The notes: generated from the sequence alone by a model not told the origin. DNA of 64,000 bases from Brachycybe producta (GCA_036925085.1 JAUPFP010000044.1:992001-1056000), one strand, 5' to 3'. Shown: positions 1-10,796, counted from the first letter of the stretch. A program made the numbers and translations.

Positions 1-236
1 ACTCTTCGTCTGACGATGAATTAATTACTCATATAGCCACACAGTCAAAGACCTCGAAGATTTATGGTGAGGATAAATTTTAAGTTTGTCACATAAACTT
101 GTAACTGTTTATTTACAGTTGTAATTATTTATTCACAAGTGTCAAAAAAAAGGTCATGAAACTTTATGAAACACCTGTACTTGTAAGTGTGAAATTGTGG
201 TCTTGTGACTTGTAACTTTTGTGAAACGGGCCCCAG
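1..236 (+). mobile_element. 3' end of a PIF/Harbinger-like DNA transposon (partial)
   Basis: The interval ends in AACGGGCCCC; its reverse complement, GGGGCCCGTTTCACAAA, resembles termini common in animal PIF/Harbinger elements. Subterminal motifs of the type CTTGTAACT/TTGTGAAAC repeat through 85-225. At 3-83 an open frame runs in from the left edge and reads as a short Ser/Asp/Glu-rich tail ending YGEDKF and a stop, which could be the C-terminus of an element-encoded protein. The other end lies outside the window, so no target-site duplication can be checked. The element sits in intron 2 of CYP-A. The superfamily is assigned from terminus similarity only. Confidence 0.4.
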
Positions 237-554
237 GTGAATAAACATTTTGTCAGAAATGGAATTTCAGTTAATAAAAACGAGTAATTTTATGAAATTT
301 TAAATAAAAAACTAATTTAAATAAAAAAAAATCCGATTTAAATCAAATAAATCTAATTTTTTTGATTTTTTTAAAAAAAATAATGATTTTATCTCTCCTA
401 ATATACACTACACACTACACACTGTACACAGTTGTACAAAATTATTATTATGGATACTTTTTCAAAAATAGGTTTAAATTTAAGGAATGTTGTGGTACAA
501 ATTGAATTGCAGCTTGTTTTAGAACATTGTCTTTATTATGTTGTATAATCTTAC

Positions 555-1801
555 CAGACATACTGATCCATATTATATTCAATATCGGTATAAAGCATAA
601 TGTGGAAATACGAATAACGTTATTGCTGATCTCCGTTATGTGTTCCATAAGAGTTCGAACTTCATTAAATATAACATCTTCGAATTGAATCTTTCCAATG
701 CCAAGTTTTCGCATTTCTTGCAAAGCGAATCTTCGTTGTTCTTTCCACCTTGGTCCATCTGATGTAAATATATCTGATTCATAAAAATCAAATAAGATGA
801 GCTTAAATTTGGCTAAGATTAAAACGTTACAGAGTATTAGCTAAAGGTAACAGAATACGTATTTATTTTCTGTAGGTATCCGGGGGGGGGGGGGGAGTAC
901 CACTGCAGTGGCTAATGCTAAGTTCTATAGAGGTTTTGGGAAAATGTGGACACAAACATTGCAATGCATCAAGCAGCACTTGGTCTCTCGTCCATTGGCC
1001 AACCAGTTGCTTGCAGAGTATTTTTTTGTAATTGTAATTGTAAAAACGTCAATCGAACGTTTTTTTTTTAAATGCTAAAAGTTTTTTAAGGCAATATCTT
1101 AAAAAATAAACATTTTCTAGCAATTTGAAAATGACTCGTTTTTAGGTTTTTTTTTTCTTCGGATATTGCAAACTGTCATAAAACGTTTATTTTAAAGATA
1201 TCACATCACGAAAAAAAAAACTTTTATCACTATCACCTACTATTCTAGTTTCTAAAACACTTTGAATTTTTTTGTTTGATTCTTTTTTTTTTTTTTTTTG
1301 TTTTCTTCTGAAAAACTTTCGCTTGAAAAAGATAAATTTTCTAAAAACCACGGGTGGGTGGAATTGACCTCTTATAGAACATTATGGCACCATTCTGGAG
1401 GATAATAACAAAATAATTATCTATTTATAGCCACTTTAATTAGTGTGGCCATGATTTTGCTTACCGTCAAAATGCGTTATTTGTTCAAGCTTGTATAGTT
1501 TTGGTCGTCCGCAAAATATTGTCGATTTCGCCACAAAACATTCCTTGATGGCTGTCCAATCATTGAGAACGACTACGTTTGTACTTCCAATTGGAATGCT
1601 CATTATACTTCCATATTTTTTAGATAATTCTGCAAACTGTTTGTATGGACGGTTTTTATCAAGAAATGGAATGAAACCAAGAAATGGTAATCCTTTAGGT
1701 CCTGGTGGAAGATTGGAAATTTGTTTATTTTTTGATCTCCAGAAGATGTACAGGAAAAATATCAGAATCAAAAACAATGAAAATTGAATGAACCAATACA
1801 T
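555..1801 (-). CDS. CYP-A: cytochrome P450, CYP2-like, exons 1 and 2 (gene continues beyond left edge)
   Basis: Exon 1 is 1801-1465 and exon 2 is 773-555 (219 nt, as in the three complete neighbours). Exon 1 encodes an N-terminal membrane anchor (MYWFIQFSLFLILIFFLYIF), a canonical hinge LPPGPKGLPFLG, and the conserved FCGRP. The donor is GACG|GTAAGC, phase 1. Exon 2 starts DIFTSDGPRW and keeps the C-helix W-x-x-x-R (WKEQR, about residues 122-126) that contacts a heme propionate in P450s. Exons 3-6 would lie left of position 1 and are not visible. Expected role: ER-anchored monooxygenase using P450 reductase; the substrate cannot be told. The ATG at 1801 is chosen because both paralogous copies start there (MYWFIQF). 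Intron 1 holds a family B repeat with an embedded LINE tail. Confidence 0.85.
858..1425. mobile_element. Family B MITE, copy B1 (LINE tail inside)
   Basis: It contains CACTGCAGTGGC near 901, the palindromic centre with TTTTCAAATTGC and AACTGTCATAAA, then TTCTAGTTTCTAAAACAC at 1243-1260, and ends TCTATTTATAGCCACTTTAA. This matches copies at 22.3, 54.4 and 58.7 kb. The right end abuts TTTAA, fitting a TTAA target site. Confidence 0.7.
966..1048 (+). mobile_element. 5'-truncated LINE 3' tail with (TTGTAA)n
   Basis: The stretch reading GCCAACCAGTTGCTTGCAGAGTA followed by TTGTAATTGTAATTGTAA matches the 3' end of the LINE copy in CYP-E intron 1 (18631-19430, minus) and a fragment at 62620-62726. 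It is nested in MITE B1. Confidence 0.55.
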
Positions 1802-1895
1802 TTTAATTTTCAAAACTAAAAATGCGTATTTGAAAAATAAAATAAAAACTTGTAGCTTCTTTTGTTGTCATTCAATGACCTAACCTGTGATATTT

Positions 1896-1955
1896 ACATG
1901 GTTAAATACTTCGAACAGTATTGTTATCAATACTGTTCGAAGTATTTAACCATGT
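1896..1955. promoter_or_regulatory. Perfect 28-bp inverted repeat upstream of CYP-A
   Basis: Arms 1896-1923 and 1928-1955 are exact reverse complements around a TTAT loop. They contain TTCGAACAGTATTG and its inverse. The structure lies 95-155 bp upstream of the CYP-A start codon. The paralogous upstream sequence of CYP-C (9385-9430) has only one, diverged arm, so the palindrome arose after the duplication. A regulatory role is inference. Confidence 0.55.
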
Positions 1956-1979
1956 GATTTATTTAACCACTTGATAAGC

Positions 1980-2705
1980 TAATGGGCGCCTTCATGTTGA
2001 GGCTATATTTTTAATTTATATACATTATACATTGCCTTGAATTATTTAGAAAAAAAATTAAGGGCTGAACGCCATATAAAAAAACTTTCTCGTCGAACAC
2101 ATCGAGCGATAAAAACCGTCGCTCGATGAAGAGTGCTCGAGCAAACGGAAAAAAGTCTTAAAGATATTTATTACCATTTTTACAGTCAACAATCGTTAAG
2201 CAACAGCTTATTATTTTGGATATAAAAATTTATTATATTTTAGGTAATAGATAGCTGGCACCAACTGAAATGCAAGCTGTGCGTTCAATTTATTTTCAAG
2301 CAGTCATTGCGAGCTCCTTCAAACGAGCACCACTAGCAAAAACAGAAGTGCTTATCAACTGAACGCATCCATTGTTTTCATTCAGGCACATGAGTCTAAG
2401 TGGAAACGTGCCTTAAGGAGCTTTGCTTATAAATTATAATCATACCTGAGTTTGAGTTTGGCCTGTGGCCTCTACTTAAGAGCTAAATTTCTTCTCAGAT
2501 AAACCGAGATTCAATAAACATACCGAACATAATAGAACCTTGAAGAGAGATTACTATACAATTAATGCTTTATCACTCACCACGTTTTTTAAATGTTTTT
2601 TTTTAAGTATTAATTGTCATATTACTAGTTTTCTTATTTCTTGTTTGACATGTTGCATTACAATATTAATGTATTATCTTGAATTTCATTATCCTTTGGA
2701 AACAG
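1980..2705. repeat. Duplicated non-coding block, copy 1
   Basis: Nearly identical to 9430-9483 plus 10144-10796, and more distantly related to pieces at 5765-5850, 6405-6479 and 7273-7520. Shared landmarks are CCTTCATGTTGAGGCTATA, AACAATCGTTAAGCAACAGC, and CGAGATTCAATAAACATACCG. It marks the tandem P450 duplication. Identity with copy 3 stops at about 2707, where copy 3 goes on to the heme exon of CYP-D and copy 1 does not. Confidence 0.85.
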
Positions 2706-3159
2706 CAGGAGTCAAAATCTATGTTTTTGACACATCAATTTTCACTTAACTTAGCGTCAAAGGCGTCGTGCAGCACGTGCATGCTGAAGTGTCTATACAA
2801 TGCGTTTAATGCTTACCAATAGAAAATGGGATTAAATATTCTGGTTTCTTGATTTCTCCATTTTCGCTCAAATATCGTTCTGGTCTGAAGGCATGTGGAT
2901 CATCCCAATAGTCTTTGTCATGGTGAACAGCCCACAGATTTGGGGCCACAAATGTTTCTTTAGGTATCGTGTATCCCATTACTTCGGTTGTATCAATAGT
3001 TGTACGAGGAGGCGATAAAGGTAGGACCGAAGCAAAACGCTGTATCTCCAATAGGGTGGCCTCGGTGTAAGGTAAACTGTTTGGTTTAAAAGACGTTAAT
3101 TGATGATGTATACAAGAATGCATCTCCCACGACAATACGAGGCGGGGGAGCTGTACCAT

Positions 3160-3388
3160 CTCATCTCAAGGTTGGAGGTGGAGGCTAGCTGCATATTAGA
3201 GTACCTAGGCTGCCGAGATGTTGAGATGGAAGTATAATACGAGGAATATTTGTGATGTGGGATGTTTGTCAGTGGCGGATGTTATGAACTTATGATCGTA
3301 CTATGGTCTCAAGCACACTCCGTGCTCTAATGTAATCTCTTAATAGCTAGCCTTCGCCTCCAACCCTTTGTCGTTGTGTCTGATTGGG
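3160..3388. mobile_element. Family F MITE, copy 1
   Basis: Inverted ends: CTCATCTCAAGGTTGGAGGTGGAGGCTAGC on the left (two stretches, 3160-3190) and GCTAGCCTTCGCCTCCAACC with TTTGTCGTTGTGTCTGA on the right. Related copies at about 11622-11735 and 14978-15162. Confidence 0.6.
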
Positions 3389-5414
3389 TACAGCCTAATT
3401 CAGTGATTACACTGATTAGGTTGTTTGCAATGATGTTTCATAATGCACAATTATTGATTTGTTATTTTCACCTCCACTCTATAGCCCTGAATTTAAAATT
3501 GGAAATTTGTAAAGGGGAAGAAGTGAAAGTGTACAGCTTGGTTTGGGTTCCAGACAAGTGTCGATATATTGAACCACTATCCTTGTTTTAGTTTTTTATT
3601 GTCCCCTTTTCTTCCCAGAAGTTATTGGCCTTGTATTATTAGAATAAAGATTTTGTTCCTACCTTCTCGATGAGATGCTGCTGTCCGGTTGGCTAGAGGT
3701 TGTTACGTTGGTCCCTGTAGCACATTAATCACTGAACAACTAATTTAATTCACTTGATACACTGAAGTTTTCAAATTGGCACTGTTTATTTTACAAAATA
3801 TTCCTGTTTCAGAAACAAGTTCAAAACCCTTTTGGTCAAAATATATGTAAGTGACCAAAATAGAACTCTGTTTCAGACTATTCAGACAAATTAAAAGATG
3901 GAAAATATATATTGGGACAAAAGAAATGTTTTAAAATGTGCAAGTACAATTCAAAGTTAGAAATTCTAAGGGACAAAAGGAAATGTTTGAAAATGTTTAA
4001 GTACAAATCCAAAGTTAGAAATGCTAAAGGACAAATAGTAATGTTTCAAAATGTTTAAGTACAAATTCAAAGTTAGAAATGCTAAAGGACAAATAGTAAT
4101 GTTTCAAAATGTTTCAGTACAAATTCAAAGTTAGAAACTCTAAAGGACAAAAAGAAATGTTTGAAAATGTTTAAGTACAAATTCAAAGTTAGAAATGCTA
4201 AGGGACAAAAGAAATGTTTCAAAATGTTTAAGTACAAATTCAAAGTTAGAAACTCAAAAGGACAAAAAGAAATGTTTGAAAATGTTAAAGTACAAATTCA
4301 AAGTTAGAAATGCTAAGGGACAAATACTAGCAATTATACCATTTGTAAACCCACAAATTTTCTAAGTCCTGACCAATTTATGTAAATTCAAATGCATATG
4401 CTGGGTTCCCATTGGAATCCAGTATAAGAATTTGTGTTTGGGTTTTTTAAATGTCTATATCTCAACCATAACCTACTCTCAGTCACCCTCTGTTCCTCTA
4501 GACACTCTCTGAACACTCATTTAGAGCCTCACACTCTCCTTGAGAGTCTGCCACACTCTGAATGAAAAACCAAAATGAACTGACTAAAATTGAAGATTTT
4601 AGCTCTATTCTAGTCTCTAATTGGTTAATTTGGAATGATTATCTGATCATTTAATTGGTCAACCTTATGATTGACAAGTGAAACTATTGTGATTGACAGG
4701 GAAGACCAACATGACATCAGGTGTTGACAAAAATTACATTAGATGTAAACACAGCTGTGACCCCTTTTTATAAAGGTTAATTTAAGTGTTCGTATAACTA
4801 ACAAGTGATAATGGAATAACTTTTTATATTATGTTGATTGACAGGCTACTTTAACATTACTTTTAATTTTGACAGTAACATATCATAAATTATAGATATA
4901 ATTGTGACCTTTGTCATAAAAGGTTAATTTTTTATAACTTTCTTCTTTTACACTTCTATCATAGTTACCGTATCATTTTTGTTAATGTCTTGTATCGTAT
5001 GCTTATTGTAAGTAATTGTTTCTTTTTCTTTTTGGTATTGTTTCACTTAGGGTGTTATATTACACCTTTTAACTTTCTTCTGTCTTCGTTCTATTCACTT
5101 AAGGTGTTATATTACACCCTTTTAGCTTTTAACTTTTTGTTTTTCCTTCATGACTAACTAACACCTGTTATGGAGACTTTGTTTACATTTTAAAGTTGGT
5201 ACTATGATTATGACTCATCATATGTTACTAACTGGGATTTTTTTTTTTATAAAATTATTATATATTGTTTTTGTTTTTATTGTTTTTATTGTTTTTATGT
5301 AGTTTAAATTCTTTGTAATATATGTAAGTTTATGTTAGGTGTTTGTGTATATTGTAACACCTAACAGATTTCTTACTGTATGCGATCAACATAATTTATA
5401 TATCGATGTCCTCC
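3389..5414. other. Gene-free insert inside CYP-B
   Basis: About 2 kb with no gene. It holds the 58-bp tandem array (3917-4319) and several GGTGTTATATTACACC-type short palindromes (5049-5120), and ends near TGTAACACCTAACAG. This insert replaces the 3' part of the CYP-B exon 1 region. I could not define transposon ends. Confidence 0.5.
3917..4319. repeat. Tandem repeat, 58-bp unit, about 7 copies
   Basis: Consecutive units of the form ACAAATAGTAATGTTTC-AAAATGTTTAAGTACAAATTC-AAAGTTAGAAATGCTAAAGG, aligned by eye with 0-7 differences per unit. No open frame is conserved across units. Confidence 0.9.
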
Positions 5415-5690
5415 TTTCGCCACAAGACATTCCTTGATGGCTGTCCAATCATTGAGAATGATTAGATTTGTTCTTCCAATTGGAATGCTCATTATGCATC
5501 CATATTTTTTAGATAATTTTGCAAACTGTTTGTATGGACGGTTTTTGTCAAGAAATGGAATGAAACCAAGAAATGGAAATCCTTTAGGTCCTGGTGGAAA
5601 ATTAGGAATTTGTTTCTCTTTTGATCTCCAGAAAATGTACAGCAAAAATATCAGAATCAAAAACAACGAAAATTGAATGAACCAATACAT

Positions 5691-6471
5691 TCTAATTGCA
5701 AAACTAGAAATGCGTGTTTAGAAAATAAAATAAACACTTTTCAGATTATTTTTTTTTTGTCATTTAGTATAGCCTTCACGGTGAGGCTATATTTTTAATT
5801 GATATACAAGCATTTAAAAAAAATAAGGGAGACTTGAATGGAATATAGAGGTAGCTCAACGGAGAATTCTACCTTAAGCGATGAGTGCGTTCACTTCCTA
5901 TAGGCTGCGTTCAGACTACTCGTCCTCTAGCTCGTACTCGTACTCGAGCACGGTGATGCGGCACGTCAAAAAGCCTGAGTAATGTGGACGGACTCGCTAG
6001 CAGTAATACAAGTAGCACGCGTAACGCAAGCCAGGGGCTCGTCTGGCTCTTCTTGGTATCAGTACATCAAAGAGGTGCTCATCAAGACTTGCGATTCGTT
6101 GGACGAGGACGAGCACAGTTTCGTTGACTCGCAGTACTCGTGGCGTTTCTCCCAACAATGAGTGCATGATAATAAAATTTGCACTGGTAATCAAATTTTG
6201 TCGTCGCTCATTAAATCCACACGAATTAAACCATCTCGAGTAACTAAACTCTCAACTCTCAGTTGATACGAGCACGAGCCCAAGTCAGCAAGGGCACAAG
6301 CCCGAGCTCAAAAACTATTTGAGTTAGAGCGAAACTGATTCCAGATTCTGAAAGCACTCACTTGGTTCTTACCAATAAACAAAAATTTACGTTTTGACTG
6401 CTGGTAGTTTTCTTTCTGAGACGATATTTTTTAACGTACTAATGGCATTTTTACAGTCAACAGACTTAACA
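5691..6471. other. CYP-B upstream region and diverged duplicated block
   Basis: About 75 bp of sequence homologous to the CYP-A and CYP-C upstream regions, then the GCCTTCACGGTGAGGCTATA landmark. From about 5880 to 6370 lies an insert rich in CTCG motifs (ACTCGTACTCGAGCACG; GATACGAGCACGAGCCC), possibly another MITE with no confirmed ends. Confidence 0.5.
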
Positions 6472-6479
6472 ATCGTAGA

Positions 6480-7264
6480 CAGAGGCGTAGCTAGGGACCT
6501 GCAAGACACGCAAATTTTTGCGGGGGGGGGGGGGGGGCGCAAGAGGTTTGGGGGTGCAAAAAAAGAAATGAACGTCGATGTATTTTCAAAAATAATTGAA
6601 TAAGTTAAGCGCGTGTTTCCGAATCACTCGTTTAATTTATTCAGATATTTTCGAAAATAAATCGACTTTCATTTAATATTTACTTTTAAAAACTACATAG
6701 TTGCACCAGTAAATCTTCATAGAGATCAATGGGCACGGCAACACGGATACCGCACACATGAATTCACGCATCGCCATCTAATGACACATTAAGCAATTAT
6801 TGTGCATCGACATTTTTTTGGGGGTGCTATTTTGATGAATGGTGGAACGGTCGAAACAACAGTACCAACAGTCAGAAAAATAGTAGAAACAGTCGGAAGG
6901 TTAAATTTAGTGAAATTAAGTTGTTGCAGGGGGTCTGGGGGGGGGTGGGCACAGACCCCAATTTTTTTTTAAGAATTATGAAATCAAATTAGTCCATTGT
7001 TCCAACAGTTCCACAATTTGTTCAATGGGAGGAACGGTCAGAATAATGAACAAACTTCGTGCGACAAGGTTCATTTTTAAATAAACCTATCCTTCCAACT
7101 GTTCCTACTGTTCTACTTTGCATCAAAATAGCACCATCCCTCAGTATGAGGGCTAAGTGGAGGGGGAGGTAAAAAGAGCACAAAGTTTCAAGCGGAGGGG
7201 GGGGGGGGGGGGGGCAACGTTTTAAGCGGCGAGGGGGCGCAACCGAGTCATAGCTATGCCACTG
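6480..7264. mobile_element. hAT-like non-autonomous transposon with perfect 8-bp TSD
   Basis: Left terminus CAGAGGCGTAGCTAGGG; right terminus reverse-complemented CAGTGGCATAGCTATG. Flanked by ATCGTAGA at 6472-6479 and again at 7265-7272. The unoccupied site survives in the paralogous blocks at about 2190 and 10290 as ACAATCGTTAAGCAACAGC, so the insertion postdates the tandem duplication. The interior has long G runs (6521-6537, 7197-7214) and no transposase. A second copy, inverted, is at 27029-27588. The 8-bp TSD with CAG...CTG ends is the hAT signature. Confidence 0.9.
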
Positions 7265-7272
7265 ATCGTAGA

Positions 7273-7520
7273 GCAACAGCTAACAAGTTATACGTTCAAT
7301 TCATTTTCGAGCAGCTTCAAACGAGCACCACGAGCAAAAAAGAAGTACTTATTAACTGAAGTGACCCATTGTTTCCACTAAGACACATAAGTCTGAGAGG
7401 AACCGTGCCTTAAGAATTTTTGCTTATCATAGCTGAGTTTGGCCAGTGGATGATGCCATCTGTACTAAATTTCTGAGCTAAATTTCTTAGATACACCAAG
7501 ATTCAATAAACATACAGAAT
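7273..7520. repeat. Duplicated non-coding block, copy 2 (diverged)
   Basis: Continues the block interrupted by the hAT element: GAGCAACAGCTAACAAG..., TTCAAACGAGCACCACGAGC, GTGCCTTAAG, and CAAGATTCAATAAACATAC, all shared with copies 1 and 3 but with more substitutions. It is cut at 7520 by the foldback element. Confidence 0.75.
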
Positions 7521-8148
7521 ATGGAGGCCCATGTGTGAGCCACAAAACCTCTCAGTCTGTTCATTATTTCCACTGAGGGGAATCTGTGATAGACTGAGGG
7601 AGATTTTGCTAGACTGAGGGGATTTTTGATTTGACTGAGTTGGATTTGTGATTTGACTGAGGGGAATTTGAAAAAAAGACTGATCTTCTTTTTTTAAAAT
7701 TTCTGATCCATAAAACAAATTTCCCTCTGTCTTTGACAAGATCAGACCTCAGACAAAACCTTTTAGAGTAACCCCCTCTCTTTTGCGGTCGAAAGGCTTT
7801 GACCATCTCTGGTCGGTTAGGATACGGCAGAGTGAGTCGTTCTTTAATTATCACTGCCGTATCCTAACCGACCAGAGATGGTCAAAGCCTTTCGACCGCA
7901 AAAGAGAGGGGGTTACTCTAAAAGGTTTTGTCTGAGGTCTGATCTTGTCAAAGACAGAGGGAAATTTGTTTTATGGATCAGAAATTTTAAAAAAGATCAG
8001 TCTCCCCTCAGTCAAATCACAAATCCCCCTCAGTCCATTACAATTCCCCCTCAGTTGATCAAAAATCTCCCTCAGTCTATCACAGATTCCCCTCAGTGAA
8101 AACAATAAACAGACTGAGAGGTTTTGTGGATCTCACATGGGCCTCCAT
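7521..8148. mobile_element. Large foldback element with perfect inner arms
   Basis: The ends are inverted (ATGGAGGCCCATGTG ... CACATGGGCCTCCAT). Inner arms 7696-7830 and 7854-7988 are exact reverse complements (135 bp each) around a 23-nt loop. The outer arms are diverged and carry a subterminal array of CCCCTCAGTC/GACTGAGGGG motifs, about five per arm at about 25-bp spacing, an arrangement typical of transposase-binding arrays in foldback, Mutator or Kolobok elements. No TSD is evident. The short open frames on both strands are mirror images of the arms and not genes. Confidence 0.85.
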
Positions 8149-9113
8149 ACCAAAAAGGGTGAAAATTGTTTTACTCCCTATTTGCAATTTCTTATTATTT
8201 TTTTTTTTATTTTTAAGGAGGAAAAAGGCTATTATGGTTTATAACATTAAAATTACTATAATTAAGTTTGCATTTTTAGTAGGAGTTCCACAATTCCGTT
8301 ATATGCATAAAATGAAGCATATGCTATTTCTAATGAAAATCAAGCAAATGCTACCATTTGGTATGAATAAAAAGTTTAATAAAAGTGAATACTTCAAGTA
8401 AAGACTTTGCTTTTACTTATACTTTTAAGTATTTACTTTTAGCAAATTACTAAATGCTTTACAGTGTACAAATAAAAAGAAGTAAATTCTTTAGTTTTAT
8501 AGCAAATACTTTAGAATATTCAGATTTCTAATTGTCTAGATATTGGCACTGTCTAGAGAACATTTTTTTTTAAATTAAAATTAAAATTATTCCAATTATA
8601 TAGATTGGCAAAAAAAGTGTGTAAAACAAAAATCTACTTAGTTTTTTTTTTTTTAAAAAATCAGTTTTGTATTTTTGAACTGAACACCCCCATTCAACAT
8701 TTTAAAATAAGAATAAATAATATACTGTATAACATTTATTAACATTTTAAAATTTTTATTAACATTTTATGAGGAACAAAAAAGGTGTTATGTTTTTAAA
8801 TAAATCATTAGTGTTTTAGTTCCTAAACATTCTGATTACATGCATCTGGGGAAGTTGATGTTTAATTCATAGTGGTTAATATTTAGGCTTTTTGTGCCAC
8901 CTGGCACCTTACAACAACAACTTTTAAGATTATTGTGTCGTTATTTTCTCTGGAAAAAATGTATAACTTTAATCTTGTGACGTCAAAGAGATTGACAAAA
9001 AAAAAGTCTACGATTGTTTCATATAGAAAAGAGATGATATCCAACGTTCTCAACATTTTAAACAAAAGGGCTCTTGTTACATTCTTTTGTTATTACTATT
9101 TTTATAAGACAAA
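8149..9113. other. Gene-free AT-rich spacer
   Basis: Low-complexity A/T-rich sequence with homopolymer runs and near-repeats of ACTTTTAAGTATTTACTTTTAG (8420-8520). No gene or bounded element seen. Confidence 0.5.
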
Positions 9114-9299
9114 TTTTTTAGATAATTTTGCAAACTGTTTGTATGGATGGTTTTTATCAAGAAATGGAATGAAACCAAGAAACGGTAATCCTTTAGGTCC
9201 TGGTGGAAAATTAGGAATTTTTTCCTCTTTTGATCTCCAGAAAATGTACAGCAAAAATACCAGAATCAAAAACAATAGAAATTGAATGAACCAATACAT
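9114..9299 (-). pseudogene. CYP-C: truncated P450 exon 1
   Basis: Starts MYWFIQFLLFLILVFLLYIF and keeps FPPGPKGLPFLG and FIPFLDKN, then leaves the family right after LSKK, where the A run at the break joins unrelated sequence. About 40% of exon 1 and its donor are missing, and no other exon of this copy is present. The upstream 110 bp is highly similar to that of CYP-A, including a CTATAAAG TATA-like string on the minus strand. A relic of the tandem duplication. Confidence 0.85.
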
Positions 9300-9483
9300 T
9301 TTAATTACAAAACTAGAAATGCGTATTTGGAAAATAAAATAAAAACTTTATAGCTTGTTTTGTTGTCATTCAATGACTCAACCTGTCATATTTGCACCGT
9401 TAAATACTTAGAAAAGTATTGATAAACTTGATAAGCCAATGGACGCCTTCACGTTGAGGCTATATTTTTAATTTATATATATA

Positions 9484-10143
9484 TTAGGGTGGTCCATTTT
9501 ACCATGTAAAAATTTTTTTTTTAAAAAATGAAAGAGGCATGTTGGTAATTTAGTTCCTTTTGGTCTAAAAACATTCCGTGTGGAATTTCAGGTAGGAATT
9601 ATAATATTTAGAGGTCGCTCAAGATTATCAAACATTTACATTAGACTCGGGCAGGGAAATCTGGGCCTTTTTGCCAATGTGTACATATGTCCACCTACTG
9701 CTTTTTTAATTCTTTTTGTACTACTTTTTGTTTTGTAAAGGATGGGGAGGAGAGAGAAGTTGCCATGATAACAGCTTTCAATGACCCCCTGACCAAGAAT
9801 GAAGAGACTAAAAAGGCTCTACTCCAGGTGGTGGAGCAGCACCGTCAAAAATAACTACATTGTTGAATATTGTAAAACAGACACCACTAATGTTAATGGG
9901 CCTTACAGACTGAAAGAACTCAAATACAAACTGTTCTGATTGTTTCATACAGTGTACAGTAATTGTTATAATATGTAATAGCATTGTAATACATGTTGAA
10001 AGTTTAATATAGTTGAGCGACCCCTAAATATTATAATTCCTACCTGAAATTCCACACAGAATGTTTTTCTTTAGACCAAAAGGAACTAAATTACCAACAT
10101 GCCTATAAAAAAAATTGAGTCTTAATTTTTTGGACCACCCTAA
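9484..10143. mobile_element. TTAGGGTGGTCCA-ended element with about 130-bp TIRs
   Basis: Ends TTAGGGTGGTCCA and TGGACCACCCTAA, with long inverted arms that include AATTATAATATTTAG and TTCCACACAGAATG. Flanked by TATA on both sides (9480-9483 and 10144-10147) or minimally TA; the uninterrupted site is seen in copy 1 near 2020. The centre (about 9740-9852) holds a short open peptide segment ending VVEQHRQK and a stop, preceded by a splice-acceptor-like TTTTGTAAAG. Confidence 0.8.
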
Positions 10144-10796
10144 TATACATGCATTGCTTTGAATTAATTAGAAAAAAACAATTAGGGAGACTGAACGCCA
10201 TATAAAAAAAACTGCTCGTCGAACACATCGAGCAAAAAGTCAAGAAAAAAAGTCATAAAGATATTTATTGCCATTTTTACAGTTAACAATCGTTAAGCAA
10301 CAGCTTATTATTTTGGATATAAAAATTTATTCTTTTAAGCAATAGATAGCTAGCACCAACTGAAATGCAAGCTGTGCGTTAAATTTTCGAGCAGTCATTG
10401 CGAGCTCCTTCAAACGAGCACCACTAGCGAAAACAGAAGTGCTTATCAACTGTACGCATCCATTGCTTTCATTCAGGCACATGAGTCTAAGTGGAAACGT
10501 GCCTTAAGGAGCTTTGCTTATAAGTTATAATCATACCTGAGTTTGAGTTTGGCCTGTGGCCTCTACTTAAGAGCTAAATTTCTTCTCAGATAAACCGAGA
10601 TTCAATAAACATACCGAACATAATAGAACCTTGAAGAGAGATTACTATACAATTAATGCTTTATCACTCACCATGTTTTTTAAATGTTTTTTTAAGTATT
10701 AATTGTCATATTACTAGTTTTCTTGTTTCTTGTTTGACATGTTGCATTACAATATTAATGTATTATCTTGAATTTCATTATCCTTTGGAAACAGCA
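10144..10796. repeat. Duplicated non-coding block, copy 3
   Basis: Near-identical to 2030-2705, with small indels. It lies downstream of the CYP-D heme exon and upstream of the CYP-C exon-1 relic, fixing the unit of tandem duplication. Confidence 0.85.

Larger units (their letters stand above)
774..1464 (-). other. Intron 1 of CYP-A
   Basis: Non-coding. It contains a G13 run near 883-895, a family B MITE (about 858-1425) and a LINE 3' tail (about 966-1048). Confidence 0.7.
2817..5690 (-). pseudogene. CYP-B: P450 pseudogene (truncated exon 1 plus isolated exon 5)
   Basis: Exon 1 remnant is 5690-5415: it starts MYWFIQFSL, keeps FPPGPKGFPFLG and LNDWTAIKEC, then breaks after VAK into unrelated sequence, losing the FCGRP segment and the donor. 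A normal exon 5 lies at 3076-2817 (260 nt, as in the complete genes), with acceptor CAG, K-helix ExxR as EIQR, FRPERY, and a GTAAGC donor after PFSIG. Exons 2-4 and the heme exon are absent: the 110 bp between exon 5 and the duplicated block replace about 1 kb seen in the CYP-D copy. A chimeric transcript cannot be excluded, but no complete P450 can be made here. Confidence 0.85.

Noticed and set aside
3376..3591. Possible small gene after the family F MITE
   Set aside because: Starts at the MITE edge, no recognisable protein, and lies within the degenerate CYP-B region.
3917..4319. CRISPR-like array
   Set aside because: Units are contiguous 58-bp tandem repeats without unique spacers, in a eukaryotic genome.
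7503..8099. Overlapping open frames encoding QKRGGYSKRFCLRSDLVKD-like peptides on both strands
   Set aside because: They are the two arms of the foldback read in opposite directions; identical peptides come from the palindrome, not from a gene.
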